Below, in pieces: positions 26,300-37,258 of a stretch of DNA of 64,000 bases (positions are counted from its first letter, which is position 1; the number at the start of each line of letters is the position of its first letter). Origin of the DNA: Rhodospirillaceae bacterium (GTDB taxonomy: Bacteria > Pseudomonadota > Alphaproteobacteria > Reyranellales > Reyranellaceae); assembly GCA_009772935.1 (NCBI GenBank), contig WOUR01000006.1:1-64000 (forward strand). The letters run 5' to 3'. Under the pieces are notes generated by a model. The model made no database searches. It worked only from the letters and a program-made list of their open reading frames with translations, and was not told where the DNA came from. A program made the position numbers and the translations under genes.

Positions 26300-26950
26300 T
26301 CAATCCTCGAAGTTGAGATCGGCGACGTAGGGGTTGGTCTTGCGTTCCCAGCCGAAGGTCGAGGTCTGGCCGTGTCCGGGGACGAAGGTGATGTCGTCGC
26401 CGAACGGCCACAGGCGGTGGCGGATCGAATCGAGGAGCTGGTCGTGATTGCCGCGCGGGAAATCCGTGCGGCCGATCGAACCGCGGAACAGGACGTCGCC
26501 CACGAACGCGACCTTTGCGGGTTTGTTCACGAACACGACGTGGCCCGGCGTGTGGCCGGGGCAGTGCACCACGTCGAGCGTGAGGTTGCCAAGGCTCACC
26601 GTCTCGCCATGGTTCAGCCAGCGATCGGGCACGAACGGCTTGTAGACTGGGAAATTGTACTTGGCGCCGGACTCGCGCAGGCCCTCGATCAGGAACAGGT
26701 CGTCTTCGTGCGGGCCCTCGATCTTCACGCCGTAATGCTCGGCCATGGTGCCCGCCGCCGAGGCGTGGTCGACATGCCCGTGGGTGAGCAGCACCTTGGT
26801 CACCTTGATACCCTGCTGGTCGATCGCCTGGCGCAGCATGTCGAAGTCGCCGCCCGGATCGACGGCAGTGCCCTCCATGGTCTCGTCGCACCAGACGATG
26901 GAGCAGTTCTGCTGGAACGGGGTGACGGGGGCGATCATGACCTTGAGCAT
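26300..26950 (-). CDS. MBL-fold hydrolase, glyoxalase II/YcbL-like
   Basis: A 216-residue metallo-beta-lactamase-fold hydrolase. THGHVDHASA gives His57, His59, Asp61 and His62. CPGHTPGH supplies the next ligand, FVGDVLFRGSIGRTDFP the bridging Asp, and PGHGQTST the last His. It has the compact form of YcbL-type type II glyoxalases, lacking the long C-terminal substrate domain of GloB, so hydrolysis of a small thioester is likely but unproven. It is cytoplasmic, convergent with trpA and divergent from the D,D-carboxypeptidase gene. Confidence 0.85.
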   Translation of the reverse strand: MLKVMIAPVTPFQQNCSIVWCDETMEGTAVDPGGDFDMLRQAIDQQGIKVTKVLLTHGHVDHASAAGTMAEHYGVKIEGPHEDDLFLIEGLRESGAKYNFPVYKPFVPDRWLNHGETVSLGNLTLDVVHCPGHTPGHVVFVNKPAKVAFVGDVLFRGSIGRTDFPRGNHDQLLDSIRHRLWPFGDDITFVPGHGQTSTFGWERKTNPYVADLNFED

Positions 26951-26991
26951 GCCTCCGATCTAATGCCTCCCGCGGGCCGTTGGAAGGGCGT

Positions 26992-28236
26992 ATGCTGCCG
27001 TTCCTTCCGGCATCGATGGCAATGAACGTGCGTCTCCTGTTGTGCATTTTGGGCCTGTTCGCCCTCTCGCTGGCCCCGGCGCGGGCCCAGATCGCCCCGG
27101 TGGCCTCGCCCTCCGGCCCGGTTCCGGCGGGTCCGTATGTCGTGGTCGATGTCGCAACCGGGGAGACCCTGCTCGACCGCAGCGCCGGAACCCTCTGGTA
27201 TCCCGCCTCGCTCACCAAGATGATGACGATCTACATCGTCTTCGAGGAGCTGAAGGCCGGGCGCCTGACGCTCGCCACGACGCTTCCCTTCTCGGAGAAT
27301 GCCCGAAAGAAGCCCGCTTCCCATCTTGGACTGGCGCCGGGACAGAGCATCACCGTCGAGCAGGGGATCCAGGCGCTGGTTGCCCGCTCGGCCAACGATG
27401 TCGCCACGGCCTTCGGCGAGCTTCTGTCCGGCTCGGAGCCTGCCTTCGCCCAGCGCATGACCGACACCGCGCAGCGTCTGGGAATGACGGCCACCACCTT
27501 CCGCAACGCCAATGGCTGGCCCGACCCTGGGCAGACCACGACGGCGCGCGACATGGCGATGCTCGCCCTGGCCCTCCTCAAGGACTTCCCGCAGTACTAC
27601 GGCTACTTCCGCACGAAGGAGTTCATGCTGGGCAAGCAGCGGATCGGACCGGGCATCAAGTTCCTCGATCTCTATTCGCCCTACGCCGACGGCTTCAAGA
27701 CCGGCTTCATCTGCGCCTCGGGTTTCAACATCGTGGGCAGCGCGGTACGCGACGGCAGGCGGCTGGTCGCCGTCGCCTTCGGTTTCCGCCGGGCCGACTT
27801 GCGCGACGAATTCCTGGTCCGCCTGTTCGACGAAGCCTACGCGCTCAAGACCGGCGGCAATCGCCCGAAGATCTGGCAGTTGCGCAACGGCGAGGGCGGC
27901 CCGGTGACGGTGCTGCCCTACGGCGAGTGCGGCGGCATCCGCTACGATATGCCGGGCGATGCGGTCTGGCTGGGCACGTTCGGAGACTGGCGGACGGCAA
28001 AGAATGCGTTCGACGCCGGACAGGCCAGGCTGATGTCGATGGGCGTCGCCCACCCGGGCAGGGAGTACATCCTGCCCGTCACCTCCAACAAGGTGACGAA
28101 GCAGGCCGCCATCATCGCCGATCTCCAGCCCGAGGCGGCGCAAAAACTGTGCGCCGATTACCAGGCCCGGAAATCCTTCTGCGTCGTGAAGAAACCTTCG
28201 GATTTCGCGGCACCCTACAGCGGCTTCTGGCGCTGA
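26992..28236 (+). CDS. D-alanyl-D-alanine carboxypeptidase (S11, DacA/DacC-like)
   Basis: A 414-residue penicillin-binding protein trimming the terminal D-Ala of peptidoglycan pentapeptides. A signal peptide (VRLLLCILGLFALSLAPARA|Q) is followed by the three active-site motifs: SxxK at Ser73-Lys76 (PASLTKMM), SxN at Ser133-Asn135 (ARSANDV) and KTG at Lys236 (GFKTGFI). The C-terminal 140 residues are not the usual PBP5 anchor domain; they include paired Cys and end PYSGFWR. ATG 26992 follows GGAAGG; ATGs at 27016 and 27022 are possible alternatives and would give a shorter signal peptide. Confidence 0.88.
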   Translation: MLPFLPASMAMNVRLLLCILGLFALSLAPARAQIAPVASPSGPVPAGPYVVVDVATGETLLDRSAGTLWYPASLTKMMTIYIVFEELKAGRLTLATTLPFSENARKKPASHLGLAPGQSITVEQGIQALVARSANDVATAFGELLSGSEPAFAQRMTDTAQRLGMTATTFRNANGWPDPGQTTTARDMAMLALALLKDFPQYYGYFRTKEFMLGKQRIGPGIKFLDLYSPYADGFKTGFICASGFNIVGSAVRDGRRLVAVAFGFRRADLRDEFLVRLFDEAYALKTGGNRPKIWQLRNGEGGPVTVLPYGECGGIRYDMPGDAVWLGTFGDWRTAKNAFDAGQARLMSMGVAHPGREYILPVTSNKVTKQAAIIADLQPEAAQKLCADYQARKSFCVVKKPSDFAAPYSGFWR

Positions 28237-28273
28237 CCTTGGCCCATCCGCTCATTCGTGCGATACCGCGCCC

Positions 28274-29164
28274 ATGAACTGGCTGACCAATTTCGTCCGC
28301 CCCAAGCTGCGTGCGCTGGTCGCCCGCAAGGAAGTGCCGGACAATCTCTGGGTGAAGTGCCCCAAGTGCGAACAGATGCTGTTCACGCGCGACTGGGAAG
28401 CCAACCAGGAAGTCTGCAGTCACTGCGGCCATCACATGCGCCTGCGCCCGATGAAGCGGCTGCCATTCCTCTTCGACGAGGGAAAATTCGAGCTTCATCC
28501 GCTGCCGCGCGTGAACGCCGATCCGCTCAAGTTCCGCGACACCAAGCGCTATGACGCGCGCCTGAAGGAGGCCCAGGCCAAGGCCGAGGGCACGACCGAT
28601 GCGCTGGTCGTGGCGAGCGGCCTGATGGGCAGCCGCCTCTCCGTCGTGGCGCTGCTCGACTTCGGCTTCATGGGCGGCTCGATGGGCACCGCGGTGGGCG
28701 AGGGGCTGGTGATGGCCGCCGACCTCGCGGTCGCGCGCGGGGCGCCGCTGATCGTCTTCTCCGCCTCGGGCGGCGCGCGCATGCAGGAGGGCATTCTCTC
28801 GCTGATGCAGCTCACGCGCACCACGATCGCCGTGCGCAAGGTCAAGCAGGCGGGGCTGCCCTATGTCGTCGTGCTGACCGATCCGACGACCGGCGGCGTC
28901 TCGGCCTCGTTCGCGATGCTGGGCGACGTCCATATCGCCGAGCCCGACGCCATCATCGGCTTCGCCGGCCCGCGCGTGATCCAGGACACGATCCGCCAGG
29001 AGTTGCCCGAAGGGTTCCAGCGCTCGGAGTATCTGCTGGAGCACGGCATGGTCGATGCCGTCGTGCACCGCCACAAATTGCGCGAGACCCTGATCCGCAT
29101 GGTCTCGCTGTTCATGGATCCGCTGATCGTCGAGAGCCGCGCCCTCGCGGAGACCGGTCGCTGA
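28274..29164 (+). CDS. accD: Acetyl-CoA carboxylase carboxyltransferase beta subunit
   Basis: A 296-residue subunit of the acetyl-CoA carboxylase transferase making malonyl-CoA for fatty acids. The N-terminal zinc ribbon is C29/C32 and C48/C51 (CPKC, CSHC). The crotonase-like core follows, with MGGSMGTAVGE, FSASGGARMQEG for the oxyanion hole, and DPTTGGVSASFA. Length and start match the family. folC starts one base after the accD stop, the usual accD-folC pair of Proteobacteria. It is close behind trpA in order, as in many alphaproteobacteria, but with two genes inserted. Confidence 0.96.
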   Translation: MNWLTNFVRPKLRALVARKEVPDNLWVKCPKCEQMLFTRDWEANQEVCSHCGHHMRLRPMKRLPFLFDEGKFELHPLPRVNADPLKFRDTKRYDARLKEAQAKAEGTTDALVVASGLMGSRLSVVALLDFGFMGGSMGTAVGEGLVMAADLAVARGAPLIVFSASGGARMQEGILSLMQLTRTTIAVRKVKQAGLPYVVVLTDPTTGGVSASFAMLGDVHIAEPDAIIGFAGPRVIQDTIRQELPEGFQRSEYLLEHGMVDAVVHRHKLRETLIRMVSLFMDPLIVESRALAETGR

Positions 29165-29165
29165 C

Positions 29166-30464
29166 GTGACCGCGAACGATCCGATCGTTCAACGCCTGAT
29201 GAGCCACCATCCGAGGGTCATCACCCTCGGGCTGGAGCGCATCGAGCGGCTGCTCCTGCGGCTGGGATCGCCAGAGCGGAAACTGCCGCCGCTGATCCAC
29301 GTCGCCGGCACCAACGGCAAGGGCTCCCTGGTCGCCTATCTGCGCGCCATCGCCGAAGCCGCGGGCTACCGCGTGCACGTCTATACCTCGCCGCACCTCG
29401 TGCGCTTCAACGAGCGGATCCGCATCGCCGGCCAGCTGATCGGAGACGACGAACTCGACACGATGCTGACCAAGTGCGAGGAGGCGCAAGGCGACACGCC
29501 CATCTCCTTCTTCGACATCACCACGGCGCTTGCGTTCCTGGCCTTCTCCCGCGTACCGGCCGAACTCGGCATCATCGAGGTCGGCATGGGCGGCCGCTTC
29601 GACAGCACCAACGTGATCGAGCCGGCTCTGTCGGCCATTACGCCGGTCGGTTACGACCATACGGGCTTTCTGGGCGACAAGCTCGAAGGCATCGCCTGGG
29701 AAAAAGCGGGCATCATCAAGCGCGCGACACCGGCCGTGATCGGACGGCAGCGCGATGTCAGCGCCGAAGTCATCGAGACCGAGGCGGCCAAGCTGGCGGC
29801 CCCGTTGTTCCGCATGGGGCGCGAGTGGCAGGTGACGCCGCAGGAGTCGGGCTTCCGCTACGAGAGCGATCTTCTCACGCTCGACCTGCCCAACCCCGCG
29901 CTGGCGGGTGCCCACCAGATCGACAACGCCGCGACCGCCGTCGCCTGCATCGAGCGCCTGCGGGCAGCGCGCTTCGACATCGGCGACTCCGCGATCCGCA
30001 AGGGACTCGGCTCCGTCGAATGGCCGGCCCGGCTGCAGCGTCTGACGAAGGGGCCACTGCCTGACTCGCTGCCGCCGGGATGCGAGCTCTGGCTGGACGG
30101 CGGCCACAACGAGGATTGCGGCATCGTGCTCGGCCGCATGGCGGCGGAGTGGGCGAAGGAGCCGGCGGCGCTGCCGCTCTATCTCGTCTTCGCCATGCAG
30201 ACGACCAAGGATGCGTCGGGCTTCCTGCGGCCGCTGGCGCGCCATGCCACGGCGGCCCGGGCGGTGCCGTTCCCCGAGGGTCACGCCGCCTATACGCCGC
30301 AGGAAGCCTGCGCGCGCGCCGCCGATGTCGGGCTCGATTGCACGCCCGCAAACGACATCGGCGCGGCGCTGGAGGACCTGTTGGCCACCCAGCCCGCGCC
30401 GATGCGCATACTCATCTGCGGCTCGCTCTACCTTGCGGGCGAGGTCCTCGTCCGCAACGGCTGA
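29166..30464 (+). CDS. folC: Folylpolyglutamate synthase / dihydrofolate synthase
   Basis: A 432-residue Mur-ligase-like ATP enzyme adding glutamate to dihydropteroate and folates. The P-loop HVAGTNGKGS is at 46-54. YTSPHLVRFNERIRI is the folate signature, EVGMGGRFDSTN binds magnesium, and WPARLQRL with LDGGHNEDCG marks the C-terminal domain. GTG start, one base after accD. It converges on the thioredoxin gene with ten bases between the stops. Confidence 0.95.
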   Translation: MTANDPIVQRLMSHHPRVITLGLERIERLLLRLGSPERKLPPLIHVAGTNGKGSLVAYLRAIAEAAGYRVHVYTSPHLVRFNERIRIAGQLIGDDELDTMLTKCEEAQGDTPISFFDITTALAFLAFSRVPAELGIIEVGMGGRFDSTNVIEPALSAITPVGYDHTGFLGDKLEGIAWEKAGIIKRATPAVIGRQRDVSAEVIETEAAKLAAPLFRMGREWQVTPQESGFRYESDLLTLDLPNPALAGAHQIDNAATAVACIERLRAARFDIGDSAIRKGLGSVEWPARLQRLTKGPLPDSLPPGCELWLDGGHNEDCGIVLGRMAAEWAKEPAALPLYLVFAMQTTKDASGFLRPLARHATAARAVPFPEGHAAYTPQEACARAADVGLDCTPANDIGAALEDLLATQPAPMRILICGSLYLAGEVLVRNG

Positions 30465-30474
30465 GCCGTATTCG

Positions 30475-30792
30475 TCAGACGACGGTGTTGATCCAACTCA
30501 CCAGCTTCTGCTTCGGCTCGGCGCCGATCTTGGTGGCCGCGACCTGGCCGTTCTTGAACAGCAGCAGGGTCGGGATCGAACGGACTCCATAGCGCGTCGG
30601 CGCCATCGGATTCTCGTCGATGTTGATCTTCACGACCTTGAGCTTGCCGTCCATCTCCTTGGAGATGTCCTCGAGCGAGGGGCCGATCATGCGGCAGGGG
30701 CCGCACCACTCCGCCCAGAAGTCGACGAGGACGGGCGTGTCGGACTTCAGGACTTCCTCTTCGAAGGAAGCATCGGTTGCTTTGACGGTCAT
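30475..30792 (-). CDS. trxA: Thioredoxin
   Basis: A 105-residue thioredoxin with the redox motif WCGPC near residue 30-34 and the cis-Pro loop RSIPTLLLF. It reduces disulfides in cytoplasmic proteins such as ribonucleotide reductase and feeds electrons to DsbD-type proteins. ATG 30792 follows GGGAGAA. It lies 86 bases downstream of addA; the gap has a GCCGGTC/GACCGGC hairpin without a T-run, so it may have its own promoter or be read through from addA. Confidence 0.96.
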   Translation of the reverse strand: MTVKATDASFEEEVLKSDTPVLVDFWAEWCGPCRMIGPSLEDISKEMDGKLKVVKINIDENPMAPTRYGVRSIPTLLLFKNGQVAATKIGAEPKQKLVSWINTVV

Positions 30793-30878
30793 CACGGGTT
30801 CTCCCAAATACACTACAGGCCGGTCGAGGGGACCGGCGCCGCCCTTGGCCCAGAAGCTAGGAACGCGCGCCCCCCGAG

Positions 30879-33800
30879 TCAAGATGCGGCGGCATAAGGC
30901 ATTGATTTGTCTAGGGTTTCTGCGGCAATCTCCATCAGGCGGGGCGCCGCCGTCCAGAGCAGGAAAGCTCTCACCCTCCGCCCTGGATAAATCCGCTGCA
31001 GCAGGGCGCGATACAGCGCGAGCTGGCGGCGATAGACCAGCGCCACGCCCTCGGCCGAGTCCGGCGGCGGGCGGTTCGTCTTGTAGTCGACAATCAGGAC
31101 TTCGGTGTCCGAGACGGCCAGCCGGTCGACCTGGCCGCTCACCGTGAACGTCCCGCGGGGCGTCTGCAGGGTGCCGATCAACGGCACTTCGGCCCGCGAT
31201 CCCTCGGCGAACAGGACAGCGTGGGAAGGCGCCTCGGTGACGGCGAGCGCTTCGTCGGCCCAATGCTCAACGTCCTCCGCTGCGAGCCCGTGCGCGGGTT
31301 GCGCGAGGAAGCGGCGCGCAGCGGCGGCGCGCTCCGTGGCTGGCAGCCCGGGAAGGTGGCGGAGCAGATCGTGCAGCAGCAGGCCTCTCTGCCAACGCTT
31401 GGGATCGTCCGCGAGCAGCGGACTGTAGGCGCGAGGCTGAGCCGCCCCCTCGTCAGGCAGGGGCTGCGAAGGTGCGAGCGGCGTCGGCGGATCGGGCTCG
31501 CCCGGTGCCGGCTCGGCCAACCAGGAAGGCTGCGGCGCCTCGTCAGCGATCGGCAGTTCGCGCTGCTCGGCTTCGGCGACATGACCTTCGTTCGTCAGTT
31601 CGAATCCATCGCCCGACCAGCCGTCGGCGACGAGCGTGGTGAAGTCGAACGGCCGCGCCACGGCACGGCCGCCCTCGGCCTCGCTGCTGGCGCGCAGCCC
31701 GGCTTCGATGCGCTCGTACCAGCAGCCGCGATCGGGCTTCTTCGAGCCGACCCAGCCGCCGACATAGAGCCGGTCCTCGGCGCGCGTCATGGCGACGTAC
31801 AGAAGACGGTTCTGCTCCTCCAGCGCGCGCTCGCGCACTTCGCTTCGCCAGGCGCGGGCCGCTTCATTGGCGTCGTCGGTCCGTGGCAACCAGAGACGCG
31901 TCTCTCCTTCGGCGCGGGCCAGCAGCCGCTCGGAATCGCGCGGCACCCGCGTCGTATCGGGCAGGTAGACGATCGGCGCCTGCAGGCCTTTCGAGGCGTG
32001 CACGGTCAGGATGCGCAGCTCGCGCCGCCGGTTCTGGTCGAGATCGCGCTTGATCTCGCCGCCGCCGGTTTCGAACCAGCGCAGGAAGCCCTGCAGCGAG
32101 CCGCCCTCGATGCCCTGGTACTGCAGCGCGCGCGCCAGCAACTCGTCGATCGGATCGGAGGCCTCGCGGCCGAGCCGCTGCAGCAGCCGGCGCCGGCCAC
32201 CCTCCGGCCCGAGCGCGCGCGCGAAGAAATCGAAAGGTGTGTCGTAGTCGGCGCGCTTCAGCCATTCGGCCAGGGCCGCGTAAGCCGCGGCAAACGGCGC
32301 CTCGCCCGAGCGCTCGCGCAAGGCACGCCACAGATGGCCGGTACGCTTCCACGCCAGGGTGAAGAGCTGGTCCTCGTCGACGCCGATCAGCGGCGACTTC
32401 AGCAAGGCCGCGAGATTGAGATCGTCCTGCGGCAGCAGGACGAAGCGCGCCATTGCCAGCAGGTCCTGGATCGCAAGTTCCTGGCCGAGGTTCAGCCGGT
32501 CGACTCCCGCGACCTCGACACCCTCGCGCTTCAGCGCGCGCACCAGAGCATTCACGAACTCGTTGCGCCGGCGCACCAGCACCATGAAGTGGCCGGCATG
32601 CAGCTTCTCGCCGTCGCGCGCGCGTCGCTCCGTGGCGATCAGGTGCTTGGCGTGCGCGGCGATCAATCGCGCCAGCCGTTCGTGCGGCAACGCCTGGGAA
32701 GCACCGCTTCCCGTGCCTTCGATGTCCTTCGTGTCGGCCTTGTCTTCGCCTGCTTCGACCAGCGGCCACAACTCGACCCGTCCCGGCTCGTTCTTGCGGC
32801 TGGGCAGGTGGATCACGTCGCCCGGTTCGGCGACGCCTTTTGCCGCTTCGATTTCGCCGAACACCCGGTCGACGGCATCCAGCACGGCCGGCGTCGAGCG
32901 GAACGAGACATTGAGGTCGACCGGCACGAAGACCCGGTCGGCGATGCGGCTGCGCTCGTCGAACCATTCGCGCATCTCCTTCAGCTTGCGCGGATCGGCA
33001 CGCTGGAAGCCGAAGATCGACTGCTTGGTGTCGCCCACCGCGAAGATCGTGCGGCTGCGGCCGACCGCGCCTTCGCCCACGAAGAACTCCTCGGTGAGGC
33101 GACGGATCACTTCCCACTGGTCGGGATTGGTGTCCTGCGCCTCGTCGACCAGCACATGGTCGATGCCGCCATCGAGCTTGAAGAGCACCCAGGCGGCGCT
33201 ATCAGCCGTCTCCAGCAGGCGGCGCGTCGCCACGATCAGGTCGTCGTAGTCGAGCACGGCACGGCGGCGCTTGGCGCGCGTGTAGCGATCGGCGACGTCG
33301 AGGCCCAGTCGCAGCAGGGCCAGGGTCAGTTCGACCAGCGCCTGTCCCCGCGCGCATTCGAGACGCTCGGCCTCGGCCTGGAGAATGTCGACGATGCCGG
33401 GCAGGCGCTTCTGTGCCGCCTTGGTCGCCAGCGACTTGCGCACCTGCCCTTCGCTGGTGAAGTACACGGCGCGATAGGCGGCACTGAGGTCATTGCGGTC
33501 GTCGGCCAGCCAGGTTGCGATCTTCCGGCCGTTCGGCTCATCGGTCTTGCCACCCGTCTCGATCAACGCCCGTGCCGCCTCGCGCAGGGCCGCTTCGTCG
33601 AGCGCCGGCACGCGCTCGCAGTTCAATTGCCGGCGCAGCCGGCGACCGAGCCTTGCGAGACCGACTTCGTCGACGACATGGGCCAGCAGCCAGGCGCGCT
33701 CGCTCAGCAGCCGCGTCATCAGCTCCGCATATTCGGCGATCGAGACCTTGGCCGCGACGGTGGCCAGGGCGGCGGTCAGCTCGGGTGACGCACCGCTGCG

Positions 33801-34316
33801 CGCCAGATCTTCCATCTGCTCGTCCTGCACGCGACGCAGGATCGTCTGGGCCTCGGCCTCGTCGAGAATCTCGAAGCCGGGTGCCACGCCGGCCTCGAGC
33901 GGGAAGCGTTTCAGCAGCGCCTGGCAGAAGGCGTGGATGGTCAGGATGTTGATGCCGCCCGGCGCATCGAGCACGCGCGCGAACAGGCGGCGCGCCACGA
34001 CCCGCTGTGCGGGGTCCGGCGCCCTGTCGATCAGCCTGGCGATACCGGCGTCGAGCGTGGCCTCGTCAGCCAGGGCCCAGCGGCCGAGCTGATGGGCGAG
34101 GCGATTGCGCATCTCGGCCGCCGCCGCCTTGGTGAAAGTGAGGCAGAGAATGCGCTCGGGCTGGACGCCACCGAGCAGCAGCCGCGTCACGCGGTCGGTG
34201 AGGACCTTGGTCTTGCCCGTGCCCGCGTTGGCCTCGACCCACGCCGAATGATCGGGTGTGGTGGCGCGCCGTTGCGCATCGGTCGCGAGCGCGATGGCGT
34301 CGAGTACGTCGCTCAT
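30879..34316 (-). CDS. addA: Double-strand break repair helicase AddA
   Basis: A 1145-residue UvrD/Rep-type helicase-nuclease, the alphaproteobacterial AddA subunit of the RecBCD-like AddAB complex that resects broken DNA ends. Walker A is [10 protein letters not shown] near residue 30 and the Walker B region has [11 protein letters not shown]. Helicase motifs V-VI lie in [11 protein letters not shown] and [17 protein letters not shown]. The C-terminal RecB-type nuclease motif is [12 protein letters not shown]. The ATG overlaps the addB stop as ATGA (34313-34316). A much longer frame starting upstream is inside addB and rejected. Confidence 0.95.
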   Translation of the reverse strand: MSDVLDAIALATDAQRRATTPDHSAWVEANAGTGKTKVLTDRVTRLLLGGVQPERILCLTFTKAAAAEMRNRLAHQLGRWALADEATLDAGIARLIDRAPDPAQRVVARRLFARVLDAPGGINILTIHAFCQALLKRFPLEAGVAPGFEILDEAEAQTILRRVQDEQMEDLARSGASPELTAALATVAAKVSIAEYAELMTRLLSERAWLLAHVVDEVGLARLGRRLRRQLNCERVPALDEAALREAARALIETGGKTDEPNGRKIATWLADDRNDLSAAYRAVYFTSEGQVRKSLATKAAQKRLPGIVDILQAEAERLECARGQALVELTLALLRLGLDVADRYTRAKRRRAVLDYDDLIVATRRLLETADSAAWVLFKLDGGIDHVLVDEAQDTNPDQWEVIRRLTEEFFVGEGAVGRSRTIFAVGDTKQSIFGFQRADPRKLKEMREWFDERSRIADRVFVPVDLNVSFRSTPAVLDAVDRVFGEIEAAKGVAEPGDVIHLPSRKNEPGRVELWPLVEAGEDKADTKDIEGTGSGASQALPHERLARLIAAHAKHLIATERRARDGEKLHAGHFMVLVRRRNEFVNALVRALKREGVEVAGVDRLNLGQELAIQDLLAMARFVLLPQDDLNLAALLKSPLIGVDEDQLFTLAWKRTGHLWRALRERSGEAPFAAAYAALAEWLKRADYDTPFDFFARALGPEGGRRRLLQRLGREASDPIDELLARALQYQGIEGGSLQGFLRWFETGGGEIKRDLDQNRRRELRILTVHASKGLQAPIVYLPDTTRVPRDSERLLARAEGETRLWLPRTDDANEAARAWRSEVRERALEEQNRLLYVAMTRAEDRLYVGGWVGSKKPDRGCWYERIEAGLRASSEAEGGRAVARPFDFTTLVADGWSGDGFELTNEGHVAEAEQRELPIADEAPQPSWLAEPAPGEPDPPTPLAPSQPLPDEGAAQPRAYSPLLADDPKRWQRGLLLHDLLRHLPGLPATERAAAARRFLAQPAHGLAAEDVEHWADEALAVTEAPSHAVLFAEGSRAEVPLIGTLQTPRGTFTVSGQVDRLAVSDTEVLIVDYKTNRPPPDSAEGVALVYRRQLALYRALLQRIYPGRRVRAFLLWTAAPRLMEIAAETLDKSMPYAAAS

Positions 34317-37258
34317 TCGTCGCCGCCGCCTGCCGTCGACCATTCGGCGACGCGCTCGAGATGGGCGTAGTCGTTGAAGTGCGGACCGTAGGCGGGCCAG
34401 GGTAGCGCCGCATAGGGCGTTTCCGGGTTCGCGAAGTGCTCCGCCATCCTCTGGACGAGCGCCATCATCTCGGCCACGAGTTCCTCGCTGCCCTTGATCT
34501 CGCTCACCTTGCCGCCATCGCCCAGGCCGTTGGCCTGCCAGTAGGACAGGCGCACCGTGTCGGCCTTGCCCTCGATCTTCTCGAAGCCGCCGCGCTCTGC
34601 CATCGCCGCCTCGAGCAGGAGCTGCGGCGCGAACAGGGCTTCCAGCTCGTCCTTGGTCGGCACCCGGCCGGTCTTGTAGTCTATGATCTCCCAGGCGCCG
34701 CGCTCCAGCTCGTCGACCCGGTCGGCGCGCGCCTCGATGCGCAGCGGATGGGCGGCTGGCCCCACGGTCATCGCGGCGTTGCTTTCGCTCGCCAGCAGCC
34801 TCGTGCCGGCGGCGCGTCGTGCGTTCTCCTGATCGACGAACCAGCGGGCGAGGCGCTGGAAGCGCGGCCACCAGAAGGCCCGTTCAGCCGGCGCCGTCAG
34901 CAGGTCGGCGAGATGCTTCTCGCCCAGTTCTTCGAACTCGCGCACGGCTTCGGGAGGCAAGACCCCGGAAGGGTGCGATTTCAGGAACTCGTCGAGGGCG
35001 TCGTGCAGGGCATTGCCGCGATCGGCCGCACCCAGTTCGGCCTCCAGCGGATCGAGCGCCTCTAGCCCCAGGATGCGCCGGGCGTAGAGACCGTAGGGAT
35101 CGCGCCGCCATTGCTCGACGCTGGAGACCGACAGGCGTTTGGGTCGGGCTTCAAGCGGCGGGCGCGGTGCGGGCCGCAGCCACGGCGCATAGGTGTCGGG
35201 CCGGTCGATCGCTTCCGCCCAGGCGACGAAGCTGCGACGGCCGCGCTGGATGTATTCCGGGACCGGTGCCGAGCCGGGCTCGTAGCCGAACAGCGCATCG
35301 AGGCGGGCCAGCCAGCGCGACGGCACGGTGGGCGCACCGCCCTCGCGCTCGGCGCGCGTCAGCAGCACCCGTTCGGCGCCAAGGGCGGCCACGAAATCGT
35401 GAGCCGAGAGGCCGATCCGACGCTCGGGCTGCGGCAGGCCGAGTTCGGCACGCATCGGGCGACTGATCCATGGGCCGGTCTCGACGGCGGGCGGCCAGGT
35501 GCCGTCGTTGAGGCCGCCCAGCACCAGCAGGTCGGCGCGCTGCAGGCGGGCCTCGAGCGGTCCCCAGATCGACAGGCGCGGGTGACGTCCGAAGGCCGGG
35601 CGGATCGTCTCCGGCTCCAGCATGGCCGCGAACAGGCCGGGCCATTCGCCCGATGCGATCGCGGCATGGTTCGTCCAGGCGGTGCGCAGGCGCCCCAGCA
35701 CGTCTGCCAGAGCGCTGCCGGCCTCGCCCGCCCACAACGTTTCGGGCGGAGAGATCTTCTCGGCGGCGCCGATCGTGGCGGCAAGCAGCGCATCGGGCTC
35801 GGCGTTGCCGTGCATCAGCTCGACGAGCGACCCGGTCGCTTGATCGAGCCGTTCGAGCAGCGCCTTCACCGCCGCGCCGTCGCCGGGATCGCCGAATTTC
35901 GCTTCGTCGACGCGGGCGCGGATCGACGGCAGTCCTGGCGCGGGCTTGAGGCCGCGCAGGCACTTGCGGTCGAGTCGCCGCGTCGCATCGAGGAGGGAGG
36001 CGCGGTCCAGTCCCAGGGTGCAGAGCGGGTGCTTGAGGAGCGCCAGCAGCTCGACCGGCGCAAAGCGCGCTTCGACCACGGCGATCAGCTCATGCAGGAG
36101 CGCGGCGGACGGCGTGTCCAGCAGCGGCGTGCCGGCCGAATCGTCGATGTCGATCTGCCAGCGCTTCAGTTCGGCAGAGACGCGTCGTGCCAGTCCGCGG
36201 TCAGGCGTAACGAGGGCGGCCGTGCGTCCTGGTGTGTCGAGAACGCTGCGCAAGGCCAGCGCCACGACCAGCGCCTCCTGGTGCGGCGTGGCGCAATCGG
36301 CGCGGGTTACATGCTCGAGCGACGCGGTCTCCGGTTTGACCCAAGCGTCGCTGGTCTCCGCCGGCCGCATCAGCTCGGTGATGAGGAAATGACGTGGCGA
36401 TCCGCTCGCGGCGCCGGGCCATTCCTGGACGTCGGCGCGCCCGCGGCCCAGCGCGATCAGCAGTTCGCGCAGGCCGTATTGCGGATGCGATGGATCGAGA
36501 GCCTTCCAGCTCGCCTCGTCCATGTCCTGGTCGAGACCCGGCAGGACGACCGCGCCCTTCGGCAGTTCGGCGATGGCCGCGAGCAGGTCGCGCGTCGAGG
36601 GCTGCGAGCCGGTCGAGCCCGCGGCGATCACGGGCGTTTGCGGCGGTCGTGCGCGCCATCGGTTGGCCTGGTTGCGGAGCGCCAAGGTGCGCCGCTCGAC
36701 GGCGTCGATCTGTCCGCGCGCCGCGAGCATCTGCGGCCAGTGTTCGCCGACGATGGCGAGGAACCTGAGCGTCCGCTGCCAGTGGCTTGCGAAGTTGCCC
36801 TCGACCAGCCCTTCGAGTTGCGAGAACGACACGCCCTCGATGGCGAGTTCGTCGAGCAGGCGGCCGAGTTCGCGCGCGAGTTTCAGTGCCTGCGACGCCG
36901 ACTGCGCGATGGGTTGGCCCCGGTCGTCGGTGAAGGCCGCCACGAGCTGGGTCAAAAGCGCGTCGCGCTCCGCGGGAGCGATGGCGGGCGGCAAGGTGAG
37001 CGCATCGCCCTCGCCCGAGGCGATTTCCCATTCGCCGGCGTCGACGTCGCCGAGCGGCGCCATGCGCGGCAGGATCGTGGGCGTGCCGCCCGCGGCGCGC
37101 AGGAAGGCGTCGCGCAGGGCGCGGACCGAGCGCCGGGTCGGCAGCAGGATCAGCACGTCGGCGAGGGCCAGCGGATCTCCTCCATGCTCGGCCAGCACCA
37201 CCCGCGCCAGTTCGTCGGCGAAGCGGCGCTCCGTGGCGATGGTGAAGAGGCCCTTCAT
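34313..37258 (-). CDS. addB: Double-strand break repair nuclease subunit AddB
   Basis: A 981-residue partner of AddA. The N-terminal half is a degenerate helicase fold starting with the ILLPTRRSVRALRDAF region. The C-terminal domain is a RecB/PD-(D/E)XK nuclease with EIIDYKTGRVPT, preceded by GNALHDALDEF. No iron-sulfur cysteine set of the Bacillus AddB type is obvious, as usual in alphaproteobacteria. The start overlaps the murU stop as ATGA and the stop overlaps the addA start, so the three are translationally coupled. Chi recognition cannot be judged from sequence. Confidence 0.93.
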   Translation of the reverse strand: MKGLFTIATERRFADELARVVLAEHGGDPLALADVLILLPTRRSVRALRDAFLRAAGGTPTILPRMAPLGDVDAGEWEIASGEGDALTLPPAIAPAERDALLTQLVAAFTDDRGQPIAQSASQALKLARELGRLLDELAIEGVSFSQLEGLVEGNFASHWQRTLRFLAIVGEHWPQMLAARGQIDAVERRTLALRNQANRWRARPPQTPVIAAGSTGSQPSTRDLLAAIAELPKGAVVLPGLDQDMDEASWKALDPSHPQYGLRELLIALGRGRADVQEWPGAASGSPRHFLITELMRPAETSDAWVKPETASLEHVTRADCATPHQEALVVALALRSVLDTPGRTAALVTPDRGLARRVSAELKRWQIDIDDSAGTPLLDTPSAALLHELIAVVEARFAPVELLALLKHPLCTLGLDRASLLDATRRLDRKCLRGLKPAPGLPSIRARVDEAKFGDPGDGAAVKALLERLDQATGSLVELMHGNAEPDALLAATIGAAEKISPPETLWAGEAGSALADVLGRLRTAWTNHAAIASGEWPGLFAAMLEPETIRPAFGRHPRLSIWGPLEARLQRADLLVLGGLNDGTWPPAVETGPWISRPMRAELGLPQPERRIGLSAHDFVAALGAERVLLTRAEREGGAPTVPSRWLARLDALFGYEPGSAPVPEYIQRGRRSFVAWAEAIDRPDTYAPWLRPAPRPPLEARPKRLSVSSVEQWRRDPYGLYARRILGLEALDPLEAELGAADRGNALHDALDEFLKSHPSGVLPPEAVREFEELGEKHLADLLTAPAERAFWWPRFQRLARWFVDQENARRAAGTRLLASESNAAMTVGPAAHPLRIEARADRVDELERGAWEIIDYKTGRVPTKDELEALFAPQLLLEAAMAERGGFEKIEGKADTVRLSYWQANGLGDGGKVSEIKGSEELVAEMMALVQRMAEHFANPETPYAALPWPAYGPHFNDYAHLERVAEWSTAGGGDE

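Noticed and set aside
31221..33788. Very long plus-strand open frame opposite addA
   Set aside because: It is antisense to a well-supported helicase gene, Arg/Gly/Ala/Gln-rich with no domain, and typical of third-position GC shadows in this GC-rich DNA.
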